A DNA stretch of 64,000 bases. Origin: CAVWDU01 sp963753815 (lineage in GTDB: Bacteria; Pseudomonadota; Gammaproteobacteria; Pseudomonadales; Halieaceae). Positions 26,026 through 35,265 of the stretch are shown here, piece after piece. The notes beneath the pieces were generated by a model, which was given only the letters and a program-made list of their open reading frames with translations, was not told the origin of the DNA and made no database searches. Both the position numbers and the translations under genes were made by a program. How positions within the stretch are numbered: position 1 is the stretch's first letter; each line of letters opens with the position of its first letter. Location of the stretch: assembly GCA_963753815.1 (NCBI GenBank), contig CAVWDU010000004.1, forward strand, positions 992,001-1,056,000. Direction: 5' to 3'.

Positions 26026-27718
26026 CGTCACTCAGGGTGGCCACCGAGCCTCCCGGTGGGTACTCGGCCTGTGGCTGCTGATTGCCGGCGCGCAGGCGAT
26101 CGCCGCGGTGACCGCGACCGTGGATCGCAACCGCGTTGCCATGGGGGACAGCCTGCGGCTGACGATCACCAGCGACGCCGATGAAAACGTCAGCGACATC
26201 CCGATGACGCCACTAACGCGCGACTTCGATATCCTGCAACGCTCTACCAGCAGCAGTGTCAATATCGTTAACGGGCGTCGCACCCACACCCGCCAATTGT
26301 TGATTGACCTGATGCCGCGGCGGCAGGGAACCCTGACCATACCCGCTTTGCCGGTCGGCAGCGCCACCACACCGGCGATCACCATCGAAGTGGCGGCACC
26401 CCCGGGGGCCGGGGAGGCCGTCGACGACGAAACCGTGGTGTTCAGTGCCGAGTTGGACCGTGAAGCTGTATACGTGCAGGGACAGGTATTGCTGACCCTC
26501 AGGGTCCAGGTCGCCGTAAGCCTGGAATCGCCCAGCATCTCAGAGCTGAAACTGGACGGCGCCTTCGTCAAGCAACTGAGCCAGAACTCCTACCAACGAA
26601 CGCTGGACGGCCGATCCTGGCGAGTCCACGAGATCCGCTATGCCATTTTTCCCGAACAGAGTGGTCAGCTCGAAATACCGTCGCAAACCTTCACTGCCCG
26701 GGAATCCGTCCCACGCCGCAGCCTGTTCGACCGCGGGGGCGGGCGTCACCTGCGCCGCAGCACGGAGCCGCTGTCCGTCGAGGTTCTGCCCCGCCCACCC
26801 GGCTTCCCGGGCAGCACCTGGCTGCCAGCGCTGGACGTGGTGATCGAGGAGCGATGGTCCACGCCGCCGTCGCAGCTGCGCGCCGGTGAGTCCACCACCC
26901 GGACTATCCAGATCGTGGGACACGGCCTTCAGGGCGCGCAGTTACCACCTGTGCTGTTTTCGCCGGTAGACGGGATCAAGTACTATCCCGATCAGCCGAC
27001 CATCGAAGACCGGGAAGACAGCGACGGCCTGATCGGCGTCAGGCGTGACAGCGCCGCACTGGTGCCGACACGCTCGGGCACACTGCGCATTCCCGAACTG
27101 CGCGTCGCGTGGTGGGATACCCAGGCCGATGCGCTGCGCTATGCCACCCTGCCCGAACGCACAGTCACCGTGCAACCGGCCGAGCTGGCCACGACTACTC
27201 CGGTGACCGCGGGCTCCCGCGCACAGGAGGGAGGGGCTGCCCTGCGTGACGCCGGGGGTGCGGCCGGCACCGAACACGGCAGGTTCTGGCAGTGGATGTC
27301 TGCCGTGTTCGCAGCGGGCTGGATGGCGACCCTGGGCTGGATCATCTGGTCACGACGTCGTCCGGACCCCACCGACCAAAGCGACCCGGAATTGCCCGAC
27401 GAAAAGGCGGCGTTCAGGCGGCTTATCGCCGCTTGCGCGGGCGGGCAGCCTGAGCTGGCCCGCCAGGGATTGATCGACTGGTGTGCCGCCGCCCGCCCGG
27501 GGCACCGGATTTATTCGCTCGATCAGGTACAGCGCGTGATGGCGCATCCCGAGCTTGACGCACAGATCGACGATTTGAACCGCCATCTCTACGGCAGTGA
27601 CGGTGACCCATGGGACGGGATGGGACTCGCCGACCTGATCAAGCGCCTGCGCAAAGTGCGCGAACCCGGGCGGCAAAGCGGCCAACCCAGCCTGGCCCTG
27701 TACCCCGAGAGTGCCTGA
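26009..27718 (+). CDS. batD: BatD-like protein
   Basis: 569 aa. An N-terminal hydrophobic segment (ASRWVLGLWLLIAGAQAIAA) acts as signal or anchor, then VTATVDRNRVAMGDSLRLTI, the standard BatD opening, several Ig-like beta domains, a transmembrane helix near 430-450 and a cytoplasmic tail. ATG at 26009 has GGAGGGAAA directly upstream and overlaps batB by 17 bp. The same frame stays open far upstream inside batB, but that part is Arg-rich shadow sequence without family similarity. Confidence 0.9.
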   Translation: MKNRGSVTQGGHRASRWVLGLWLLIAGAQAIAAVTATVDRNRVAMGDSLRLTITSDADENVSDIPMTPLTRDFDILQRSTSSSVNIVNGRRTHTRQLLIDLMPRRQGTLTIPALPVGSATTPAITIEVAAPPGAGEAVDDETVVFSAELDREAVYVQGQVLLTLRVQVAVSLESPSISELKLDGAFVKQLSQNSYQRTLDGRSWRVHEIRYAIFPEQSGQLEIPSQTFTARESVPRRSLFDRGGGRHLRRSTEPLSVEVLPRPPGFPGSTWLPALDVVIEERWSTPPSQLRAGESTTRTIQIVGHGLQGAQLPPVLFSPVDGIKYYPDQPTIEDREDSDGLIGVRRDSAALVPTRSGTLRIPELRVAWWDTQADALRYATLPERTVTVQPAELATTTPVTAGSRAQEGGAALRDAGGAAGTEHGRFWQWMSAVFAAGWMATLGWIIWSRRRPDPTDQSDPELPDEKAAFRRLIAACAGGQPELARQGLIDWCAAARPGHRIYSLDQVQRVMAHPELDAQIDDLNRHLYGSDGDPWDGMGLADLIKRLRKVREPGRQSGQPSLALYPESA

Positions 27719-27758
27719 CCGGGTCTAACAGCCACGCTTATCGCCGAAATTTGCACGC

Positions 27759-30425
27759 TCAGTGGGGCATGGCGGCCAGGGACTTACTGACCACCTCGTA
27801 GACATCCTTGGACAGCCCGGTTAGCCCCGCCAGGTGCTCGAGTCGCTCGCGCATCGCCGTGGAGCGGAACGGGTAGCTGCGCCATTTCGTCAGCGGCGCC
27901 AACAATCGTGCCGCCAGCTGGGGGTTGAAGTCATTGATTTCGGCGACGACATCGGTCAACAGCGCATAGCCGGCCCCATCGGCACGATGGAAACCGACCG
28001 GGTTGGCGTTCGCGAACGCGCCGACCACGGCCCGCACCTTGTTGGGGTTTTGCAGGTCAAAATCGCCGCGGTCCATCAGCCGTCGGACCCGGGCCACGCA
28101 GTCCCCATCGACGATCATCGCCTGCACCTGGAACCACTGGTTGACGACCAGCGTCTCGTGCTGCCAGCGATCGTAAAATTCGGAAAGCACCGCCTGACGG
28201 CTCGACGCATCACCGTAAAATGCGACCGCGCGCAACGCGGCCAGGCGATCGGTCAGGTTGTCGGCGCTCGCAAGCTGGGCGGTGGCGAGGGCAACTCCGT
28301 CAGGGCTCAGAAAGGCCAGGTAGTCCAGGCAGACATTGCGCAGACCGCGGGCGGCGATCTGTCGGGCCGTGGGCGCATAACTGTCGCTGACTGCCAACGA
28401 GCGATAGCGCCGGTTGAAGGACTCCGCCAGCGCCTTCGACAGCGCGTCCTTGACGGCTGTCCTCGCCGCGTGGATGCCGTCGACATCGGCGCCAGGCCCC
28501 TGGGCCGCCAGTTCCGCGAGGGTGTTCTCGCCCGGCAGTTCCAGCATCGCCGCCACCATTGCCGGGTCGAGACGGGTATCCTCCAGCAGGTTCTCACAGG
28601 CCCCCACCAGGAGCAAATCCGTGCTGGGCGACTGCCCGGCGCCCAGTTTGGCCTGCACCTCTTCGATCACCTGGACCGCCAGCTTCTGCGCGGCATCCCA
28701 GCGCACGAAACCGTCCTCGTCCCGGCTCATCAGGGCGCACAAGGCAGTTCTATCGTAATCGTACTGGAGACGAACAGGCGCAGAGAAGCCGCGCAGGAGT
28801 GACGGAATCGGGCGCTCGGCGACGCCGTCGAATACAAACTGCTGCTCTGCGCGGGTCAGCAGTAATACCGACTGGGTCGGTGCAGGGCCATCCCCGTCCT
28901 CAGTGTTACCAACCACCCGCAGGGGCAGGTTTCCCGCCTCACCGAGCAGTCCCATCGCCACGGGGATCACGAAGGGCTGCTTGTCCTGTTGCCCCGGCGT
29001 TGCCGGACATGACTGTCCGAGGGTGAGCGTGTAGCGGCGGTTTTCGGCATCATAATGATCGACCGCGATCACCCGAGGGGTACCGGCCTGGGAGTACCAG
29101 TTGCGAAACTGATCCAGACTGATACCGCTGGCCTCCTCCATGGCGCACAGGAAGTCCTCGCAGGTTACCGCCTGCCCGTCGTGACGCAAAAAGTAGAGGT
29201 CTGATCCGCGTCGAAACGCCTCCGGGCCGAGTAGCGTGTGGATCATCCGCACCACCTCAGCGCCCTTCTCGTACACGGTGAGGGTGTAGAAATTCGATAT
29301 TTCAATGAAGCTGTCCGGGCGCACGGGATGCGCCATCGGGCCTGCGTCTTCCGCAAACTGGGCGGTGCGCAGCAGGCTGACGTCTTCCACCCGTTTCACC
29401 GTGCGTGAGCCCATGTCGGCGGAGAATTCGGCATCGCGAAATACCGTGAAGCCCTCCTTCAGACTCAGCTGGAACCAGTCGCGACAGGTGACGCGGTTAC
29501 CCGACCAGTTGTGAAAATACTCGTGAGCGACAATCCCCTCGACGCGCTGGAACCCAGCGTCTGTGGTGATATCGGGGCTGGCGAGCACGCAGGACGTGTT
29601 GAAGATATTCAGTCCCTTGTTCTCCATCGCACCCATGTTGAAATCATCGACAGCGACGATATTGAACAGGTCGAGGTCGTATTCGCGACCGTAGGTTTCC
29701 TCATCCCAGCGCATTGCCCGCTGCAGTGAGCGCATGGCGTGCTCACACTTGTCGCGATCCTTCTCCTCCACATAGATTCGCAGGGTGACATCGCGACCGC
29801 TGCCGGTTTGAAAGTGGTCTTCCACGTGCACCAGGTCACCGGCGACGAGTGCGAACAGGTAGGCGGGTTTCGGAAAGGGGTCGTGCCACTTCACCCTGTG
29901 CCTGCCGCCACCACAATCACCTGTCTCGACCAGGTTGCCGTTGCTCAGCAGTACCGGGTAGCGGTCTTTGTCGGCCTCTATGTCGACGGTGAACACCGAC
30001 ATTACGTCGGGGCGGTCGAGATAGTAGGTAATTTTCCGGAAGCCCTCGGCCTCACACTGGGTGCAGAACATATTTCGGGACTTGTAGAGACCCTCCAGGG
30101 AACGATTCTGCTGAGGCAGCAGACGGGTTTCAATCTCAAGCACAAAGCGATCCGGCACGGACTCGATAACAAGCGTCTCGGCTGACTGCTCGTAGTGCCC
30201 GGCGGGCACCGGCTGACCGTCGAGCTGCAGGGACACCAGTTCCACGTCCTGTCCATGAAGTGTCAGCGCTCCCTGCGCGCTTGCCTCCCGGCGCCGCAGC
30301 GACAGACGGGCGGTGACCAGCGCATGGTCCTCGTGCAGCTGGAAGCGCAGATCAGTCCGCTCGATCATGAACGGTGGCGGCTGGTAATCCTTGAGGTAGA
30401 CGGCTTTCGCCTGGGCGTCTCGCAT
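27759..30425 (-). CDS. pepN: Aminopeptidase N (M1 family)
   Basis: Zinc aminopeptidase of 888 aa, the usual length of proteobacterial PepN. Substrate motif GAMEN at 265-269; zinc site HEYFHNW with H301, E302, H305 and second-shell ligand E324 in SLKEGFTVFRD. The N-terminus KAVYLKDYQPPPFMIE is the PepN-specific beginning. It is cytoplasmic and acts in peptide turnover. It starts 7 bp after the stop of the DUF2797 gene, and the two are probably co-transcribed. Confidence 0.96.
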   Translation of the reverse strand: MRDAQAKAVYLKDYQPPPFMIERTDLRFQLHEDHALVTARLSLRRREASAQGALTLHGQDVELVSLQLDGQPVPAGHYEQSAETLVIESVPDRFVLEIETRLLPQQNRSLEGLYKSRNMFCTQCEAEGFRKITYYLDRPDVMSVFTVDIEADKDRYPVLLSNGNLVETGDCGGGRHRVKWHDPFPKPAYLFALVAGDLVHVEDHFQTGSGRDVTLRIYVEEKDRDKCEHAMRSLQRAMRWDEETYGREYDLDLFNIVAVDDFNMGAMENKGLNIFNTSCVLASPDITTDAGFQRVEGIVAHEYFHNWSGNRVTCRDWFQLSLKEGFTVFRDAEFSADMGSRTVKRVEDVSLLRTAQFAEDAGPMAHPVRPDSFIEISNFYTLTVYEKGAEVVRMIHTLLGPEAFRRGSDLYFLRHDGQAVTCEDFLCAMEEASGISLDQFRNWYSQAGTPRVIAVDHYDAENRRYTLTLGQSCPATPGQQDKQPFVIPVAMGLLGEAGNLPLRVVGNTEDGDGPAPTQSVLLLTRAEQQFVFDGVAERPIPSLLRGFSAPVRLQYDYDRTALCALMSRDEDGFVRWDAAQKLAVQVIEEVQAKLGAGQSPSTDLLLVGACENLLEDTRLDPAMVAAMLELPGENTLAELAAQGPGADVDGIHAARTAVKDALSKALAESFNRRYRSLAVSDSYAPTARQIAARGLRNVCLDYLAFLSPDGVALATAQLASADNLTDRLAALRAVAFYGDASSRQAVLSEFYDRWQHETLVVNQWFQVQAMIVDGDCVARVRRLMDRGDFDLQNPNKVRAVVGAFANANPVGFHRADGAGYALLTDVVAEINDFNPQLAARLLAPLTKWRSYPFRSTAMRERLEHLAGLTGLSKDVYEVVSKSLAAMPH

Positions 30426-30432
30426 GCGCTGC

Positions 30433-31269
30433 TTACTCCTGCAGGGTCAGCGACAGGCGGTATCCGCCATACTTGCGCAGGTTGATCACGCCGCTGTCGA
30501 AAATCAGATATTGGCCTTTTATACCCAGCAGCACTCCGCCCGCACAGGGTGTCTTGTCCAGGTTGAAGGATTTCACCTTGGCCGGATACTCAAGCACCGG
30601 GTACCGAATCTCCACGGTCGGCTCATCCTCCAGGGAGGTGATGGCCTGCAGTCCGAAGCGGTCCTGGAGCGCGACGATCCCGTCACCGCACGCCGCTTTC
30701 AAGCGGGTGCCGGCCGCCTTGAGGTCCATGGGCTCGGCATCTCCCTTCAGCATCGCCTGCCAGTTGGTCTTGTCAGCGATGTGCTGCTTGAACAGCTCTT
30801 CCACCAGACCGGATTGCAGCCTCGTCGCGACCCTGAATATCGGCCGTGCCTGGGTGGCGCCCTGGTCCATCCACCGGGTGGGTACCTGGGTACCGCGGGT
30901 AATCCCCACCTTCAACCCCGATGTGTTCGCCAGATAGACAACATGGTCGATCATGCAGTGCGCTTCGCCCCAGTCCGGCTCGCGACAGGTGCCCTCGTGG
31001 AAGTGGCACTTGTGGGGGCTGACTATGCAGGTATCGCATTGGGCGAGTCGCTTGAAGCAGGGGTAACAGTAGCCCTGGTTGAAACTCTTGCTGGTCTTGC
31101 GATCACATGCAATACAGTGGATCTCGCCCTCGTAGACCAACGCCAGGTGTTTGCCGAGATACGCGTTGAGCGGCACCTCGCGGTCGCCGAGTACAAGACA
31201 GTACTGCACCGGATCAGCGAGGCTGGTCCGCATTTTGCGCGCATCGCCACGCGCAACCACTTCCGCCAC
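30433..31269 (-). CDS. DUF2797 family cysteine-rich protein
   Basis: 278 aa, not assigned a function in the literature that I know. The N-terminus ARGDARKMRTSLADPVQY is the family opening and supports GTG at 31269 over ATG at 31233. A cluster of Cys and His follows: CIACDRKTSKSF, CYPCFKRLAQCDTC, then CHFHEGTC and HCMIDHVVYLAN, suggesting two zinc-ribbon-like sites in residues about 60-110. The following region VGITRGTQVPTRWMDQGA resembles a GIY-YIG-like fold in pattern only. Located between pepN and a YeaC-like gene on the same strand. Confidence 0.85.
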   Translation of the reverse strand: MAEVVARGDARKMRTSLADPVQYCLVLGDREVPLNAYLGKHLALVYEGEIHCIACDRKTSKSFNQGYCYPCFKRLAQCDTCIVSPHKCHFHEGTCREPDWGEAHCMIDHVVYLANTSGLKVGITRGTQVPTRWMDQGATQARPIFRVATRLQSGLVEELFKQHIADKTNWQAMLKGDAEPMDLKAAGTRLKAACGDGIVALQDRFGLQAITSLEDEPTVEIRYPVLEYPAKVKSFNLDKTPCAGGVLLGIKGQYLIFDSGVINLRKYGGYRLSLTLQE

Positions 31270-31350
31270 TTCCGTGCCCCCGAGTATCCGTCTATGGGTT
31301 GTGTGAACTGCCTGCCCCGGCTTTCGTTTGGTACTCCCGGAAAGGCCAGG

Positions 31351-31611
31351 TCACTCCTTCCAGGTCAGTTGCTGCTCTTCCGCAGCCGCAGCACCATTAC
31401 CTGATTTCTTGCGCTTGTCGATATAGCCGATCCGTTCGTCGGGCGGGAGGTGACGCTCACCCCACGCGATGAGTGCCTGCAGGCAGGTTTCGCGTTGCTC
31501 GATCGTCAATGGGTTGCCGTCCGGCCACTTACCGCGCTCAACCGCCTGCTTGAGGCTCTGGTAGATGGCGGGTGACATGTTCTCGATCAGTTGGCGATAA
31601 TCCACGTGCAC
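31351..31611 (-). CDS. YeaC family (DUF1315) protein
   Basis: 86 aa. IENMSPAIYQSLKQAVERGKWPDG and TIEQRETCLQALIAW match the YeaC/DUF1315 pattern (Met-x-Pro-Glu/Ala-x-Tyr then GKWPDG). Small, cytoplasmic, function unknown. The GTG at 31611 lies 3 bp after the rhomboid gene stop, so the two are co-transcribed. Confidence 0.88.
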   Translation of the reverse strand: MHVDYRQLIENMSPAIYQSLKQAVERGKWPDGNPLTIEQRETCLQALIAWGERHLPPDERIGYIDKRKKSGNGAAAAEEQQLTWKE

Positions 31612-31614
31612 CTC

Positions 31615-32481
31615 TCAGTCCGCGCCCGAATTATAGCGCGAAAACAGCCCGAATCCGGCCCCCAGCAGCAGACCGCAGATCAAGCCGCCCACATGGGCGG
31701 CGTTGGCGACCGCACCGAAACCCATTGATTCGACCACGCCCATCACACACAGCACCAGCCAACCCACCATGAACAGTACCACCGGCTGGGACGGCTTGAA
31801 CGTCCAGCGCGGCTGGAGCACACATGCCGCCCAGGAAAATCCCAACAGACCATACACCACGCCGGACATCCCGCCGAACAATGACGGCCCGCTGAACAGG
31901 TATTGGGACAGGTTGGAAGCGATTGCCGTCACCAGGAACAGTCCCAGCATATGTACCTGCCCGAGGACCTGTTCGATGCGTCCCCCCAACTCCCACAACC
32001 ACAGGCAATTGAATACAACGTGCATCCAGCCGAAGTGCAGGAATGCCGGTGTGACCAGGCGCCAGTACTGTCCGTCGACCGGACCGAAGCGGATGCTGCC
32101 ACCCTCTTCATAAACCGGGTTGAACGTGAGCAGTGACAGCCAGTCCAGCGACCCGCGCAGGTAGATCAGCAGAAAACCGGCGCAGCTCAGCGCGATCAGG
32201 GACAGGGTCACCGGAACAGATCGCCATGCCACCGGCCGGCGTTGGCCGACATCCAGGCTCACCGCCTTGCCGGGCCGGAGTTCGATGGTGATCTCGCCGT
32301 CGCGCCAGGCCCTGTAGACGGCCCGCACCGGCTCGATCTGCTGCGGGTCACTCACCTGCAGTACCTGCTGGCCCGCCTGCTCGATGATACGGTGGGGGAC
32401 GCCCCGGCGATGCAGCAGGGCACTGAAGGGCAGCAGGTCTTCGCCGAGTTCAACCCGCAGTACGGTGTGGTCGTAGCGCAT
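31615..32481 (-). CDS. Rhomboid intramembrane serine protease (GlpG-like)
   Basis: 288 aa. The N-terminal cytoplasmic domain (LPFSALLHRRGVPHRIIEQAG) resembles the GlpG domain; six helices follow. The catalytic dyad is visible: S206 in FGGMSGVVYG and H263 in ANAAHVGGL, with the oxyanion motif HVVFN (H154, N158). It cleaves membrane proteins within the bilayer; substrates are unknown. It lies between nadK and the YeaC-like gene on the same strand. Confidence 0.93.
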   Translation of the reverse strand: MRYDHTVLRVELGEDLLPFSALLHRRGVPHRIIEQAGQQVLQVSDPQQIEPVRAVYRAWRDGEITIELRPGKAVSLDVGQRRPVAWRSVPVTLSLIALSCAGFLLIYLRGSLDWLSLLTFNPVYEEGGSIRFGPVDGQYWRLVTPAFLHFGWMHVVFNCLWLWELGGRIEQVLGQVHMLGLFLVTAIASNLSQYLFSGPSLFGGMSGVVYGLLGFSWAACVLQPRWTFKPSQPVVLFMVGWLVLCVMGVVESMGFGAVANAAHVGGLICGLLLGAGFGLFSRYNSGAD

Positions 32482-32519
32482 TGGCTATCCGTTGTTCAGT
32501 CTCGCCCGCAGGTCATCGG

Positions 32520-33404
32520 TCAGTCGACCAGGGCATTGCTCCAGCGCAGCTTGTCCCTGCAACTGGCGTAAAAACTGTGACCCAGTGGATGCAGCAGCGT
32601 CAGGTGGTGAGGCTTCTTGACGATGTGCACGCTGTCCCCCGGCCGGGCAGTCATATTCACCTGGCCATCACAGGTCACCGGCGGATGGATCCGGTTTCTC
32701 GCCAGGACGTCAACGCGAATCTCGCTGCTCCCTTCCACGACGATAGGACGACTGCTCAGCGCGTGCGGAAACATAGGCACCAGCACGATGGCGTCGAGCG
32801 TCGGGTGCATGATCGGCCCGCCGCCGGACAGCGAGTACGCGGTCGAGCCGGTGGGCGTGGCGAGGATAAGCCCGTCAGCCCGCTGGCGGTTGACGAAAGT
32901 ATCGTTGATGTACAACTCGAGTTCGATCATCTGGGCGGACGTCCCGGAGTTCACCACCACGTCGTTCAATGCGTCCGCGCGCCCTACGGTCTTGCCCTCG
33001 CGACTGACACGGGCATCGAGCAGAAAACGGCGTTCCCGGGTGAATTCACCATCCAGCACAGCCGGCACCTGGTTGGCGATCTCGTCGGGACTGATATCGG
33101 TAAGAAATCCGAGTCGCCCACGGTTCACCCCCAGCACCGGGGTATCGTATTTGACCAGGGTGCGCGCGGCACTGAGCAGGCTGCCGTCACCGCCCACCAC
33201 GATCACAAGGTCGGCCTCCTGGCCGATCTCGTCCCGACTGGCCAGCCGCTGCCCGTGGTCCGACACCACCTCCGCCAGGCGGTCTTCCAGCAGCACGTCC
33301 AGGCCACGCTGCTCGAGCAGGGTGAGGAGTTGCGACAGCGGGTCTACGATGCCATCCTGCTGGCTGCGGCCAATCAGGCCGATTTTTTCAAAGGCTGTTC
33401 GCAT
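32520..33404 (-). CDS. nadK: NAD kinase
   Basis: 294 aa cytoplasmic enzyme making NADP from NAD. The catalytic motif VVGGDGSLLSAART has D73 as general base; GVNRGRLGFLTDI and the conserved NDVVVNSG and TPTGSTAYSLSGGGPI motifs are all present. Length matches E. coli NadK (292 aa). A perfect -10 hexamer lies shortly upstream of its ATG. Confidence 0.96.
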   Translation of the reverse strand: MRTAFEKIGLIGRSQQDGIVDPLSQLLTLLEQRGLDVLLEDRLAEVVSDHGQRLASRDEIGQEADLVIVVGGDGSLLSAARTLVKYDTPVLGVNRGRLGFLTDISPDEIANQVPAVLDGEFTRERRFLLDARVSREGKTVGRADALNDVVVNSGTSAQMIELELYINDTFVNRQRADGLILATPTGSTAYSLSGGGPIMHPTLDAIVLVPMFPHALSSRPIVVEGSSEIRVDVLARNRIHPPVTCDGQVNMTARPGDSVHIVKKPHHLTLLHPLGHSFYASCRDKLRWSNALVD

Positions 33405-33433
33405 TGTGCCTGCGCCAACGGTATGGGGTTAGC

Positions 33434-33439
33434 ATTATA
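33434..33439 (-). promoter_or_regulatory. Candidate -10 element of nadK
   Basis: TATAAT on the minus strand, predicting a start near 33427 and a leader of about 22 nt before the nadK ATG at 33404. No convincing -35 at 16-18 bp. Confidence 0.4.
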
Positions 33440-33552
33440 ACCACGATTAGTTCCCCGATTCGCCACCCGATCCGAGGTATCACCGGCCACACAGGGCAAC
33501 GACGCGAACACTGTGGGTGCAGCGGGTGCCCGACCTGTCGCTGCGAACGGCC

Positions 33553-34449
33553 ATGACCAGCACGGTCTCCCCCGACGCTCACCGTGTGGTTCGCGACCTC
33601 GCGTGGTGCTGTTTTTCGCCGGAGCTCGCGGAGCCGCACACCCATATGACCGGCCCGGAGCGGCTCGAGCCCAGCCTGACGACGGCACGGCAACGCTGGC
33701 TGGATAAGCTGGCGAAGGACCCAGGGGGACTGCTTGCATACGTGGCATCGCGCCACGAACAGCGACTGGGACACTATTTCGAGTCGCTCTGGCGCTTCTT
33801 CCTGTTGTGGGATGAGGAGTATGAACTGCTCGCGCATAATCTGCCTGTTCGCGATGCGGGCCGAACAATCGGCGAGTTCGACATTCTCTGTTTCTCCCAC
33901 CGCCTGAAGCGCCATATCCACCTCGAACTGGCGGTGAAGTTTTACCTCGGCTACGAGAACCGCTGGCTGGGGCCGAATGTACGCGACCGGCTGGACCTGA
34001 AGCTCGCACACCTGACCCAGCACCAGCTACGGCTGGGAGAGCAGCCCGCGGCCGCCCCCGCGCTCGACAGCCTCGGAATCGACAGGCTCCAGACCCGGCT
34101 CGTCATGAAAGGTCGACTTTTCCGGCCACTACCGGATCTCGCCGCCTCGATGAAAGACGCACCGGCTGATGGCGCGGCCGGGTTTTACTGGCTGCCGGTG
34201 GGCGCCCTGGCATCGACCACCCCGGCACCCCACGACCGCTTCGCCATCCTCGGCCGCCGGCTGTGGTTCGCCCCGGTGAGCCCCGCCGACAACCTCGACC
34301 GGCTCGACAGCGCGGCGCTTCGCGCCGAACTGGAGGCGCGACTCGAGCCCGGCGCCAGGCCGATACAGGTGGCAGTCCTGGACCCGGGCGGCGTGGAGAC
34401 GTCGCGTGTTTTCGTGACCCCTGATGACTGGCCCCGACCGCTGCACTAG
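33553..34449 (+). CDS. DUF1853 family protein
   Basis: About 298 aa. Typical DUF1853 features are VRDLAWCCFSPEL near the N-terminus, LGHYFESLWRFFLLW, the nuclease-like EFDILCF and HLELAVKFYLGY (a PD-(D/E)xK-like Asp...Glu-x-Lys arrangement, though the family function is unproven), and WLGPNVRDRLDLKLAHLTQHQL. ATG at 33553 is chosen; a GTG at 33517 would add 12 residues. Divergent from nadK and convergent with the TetR gene. Confidence 0.88.
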   Translation: MTSTVSPDAHRVVRDLAWCCFSPELAEPHTHMTGPERLEPSLTTARQRWLDKLAKDPGGLLAYVASRHEQRLGHYFESLWRFFLLWDEEYELLAHNLPVRDAGRTIGEFDILCFSHRLKRHIHLELAVKFYLGYENRWLGPNVRDRLDLKLAHLTQHQLRLGEQPAAAPALDSLGIDRLQTRLVMKGRLFRPLPDLAASMKDAPADGAAGFYWLPVGALASTTPAPHDRFAILGRRLWFAPVSPADNLDRLDSAALRAELEARLEPGARPIQVAVLDPGGVETSRVFVTPDDWPRPLH

Positions 34450-34540
34450 CCGGTTCCAGCGCCAGCCCCGCCAGCGTAGTGACTGTTCCGGCCGGGAGGT
34501 CAGCAGGCCAGGGAGCCGGCAGCGCAGAACGGACCTGGCA

Positions 34541-35152
34541 TCACGTCGCCGGCAGCGGCACGCTCAGATGCCCGCGCAGGCGGGAGAAAAGGCTGCTGAT
34601 CAGGGCCTCCGCTTCCCGCTCCGCCAGGGCCGGATCGTCCGACGCCGCAATCATCAGAGCGGCGTCGACAAACGCGCTCATCACGACCCGATTCAGCAGC
34701 GCCGCACGAAAGCGCGCTGCCCGGTCCGAATCCGCCGCCTCCGGGCAGGTATCCGCCTCGTCGCTGAGCGGGCTGGTAGCCCAGCGCGCGGTGCCGAGGA
34801 CATTGCGGCTGTCTACCAGGACGATGCGGTGAAATATCGGATCGCGGCAGAGTCGTTGAAACGCGCGCCAGTTTTCAACGATGTCACCGGGGGCTTCACC
34901 GCCGGTTCCTGAAACAGCCGCCAGAATGCGCTGCTCCATGCGTTCGTTCACCGCGGAGAACAGGGCCTGTTTGCTGCCGAAGTAATGGTAGATCGGCCGC
35001 ACGGTCAAGCCGCAGTCAGCAGCGACCTCCTCGAGCGAGGTGGCATCATAACCGCGCTCGCCGAACAGCCGGCAGGCACTGTCGAGCACCCGTGAGCGCG
35101 ACGCTTGTCGACGCTGGGCCTGCGTCCGACGCGGCTTACGCGTTTCCGTCAT
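34541..35152 (-). CDS. TetR/AcrR family transcriptional regulator
   Basis: 203 aa. The N-terminal helix-turn-helix is clear: RVLDSACRLFGERGYDATSLEE, then DCGLTVRPIYHYFGSKQALF. The C-terminal ligand domain is not informative. ATG at 35152 is preferred over a GTG three codons upstream. A perfect palindrome covers its promoter region, pointing to autorepression. No divergent gene sits next to the operator, so other targets must lie elsewhere. Confidence 0.92.
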   Translation of the reverse strand: MTETRKPRRTQAQRRQASRSRVLDSACRLFGERGYDATSLEEVAADCGLTVRPIYHYFGSKQALFSAVNERMEQRILAAVSGTGGEAPGDIVENWRAFQRLCRDPIFHRIVLVDSRNVLGTARWATSPLSDEADTCPEAADSDRAARFRAALLNRVVMSAFVDAALMIAASDDPALAEREAEALISSLFSRLRGHLSVPLPAT

Positions 35153-35170
35153 GAAGGCCACCGATCTTAC

Positions 35171-35191
35171 TTATGCAATGGCATTGCATAA
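35171..35191. promoter_or_regulatory. Perfect palindromic operator upstream of tetR
   Basis: TTATGCAATG (35171-35180) and CATTGCATAA (35182-35191) are exact reverse complements around one central base. It lies 19-39 bp before the tetR ATG. On the minus strand TTATGC followed after 16 bp by TAAGAT could serve as -35/-10, so the palindrome would overlap the promoter. Confidence 0.75.
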
Positions 35192-35265
35192 CAGCATACA
35201 CGGGGGGTGATGAAAATCCAGTATCCCCGCGACGGACACCGGGACCTGCCGCCGGGCAACCGAAG

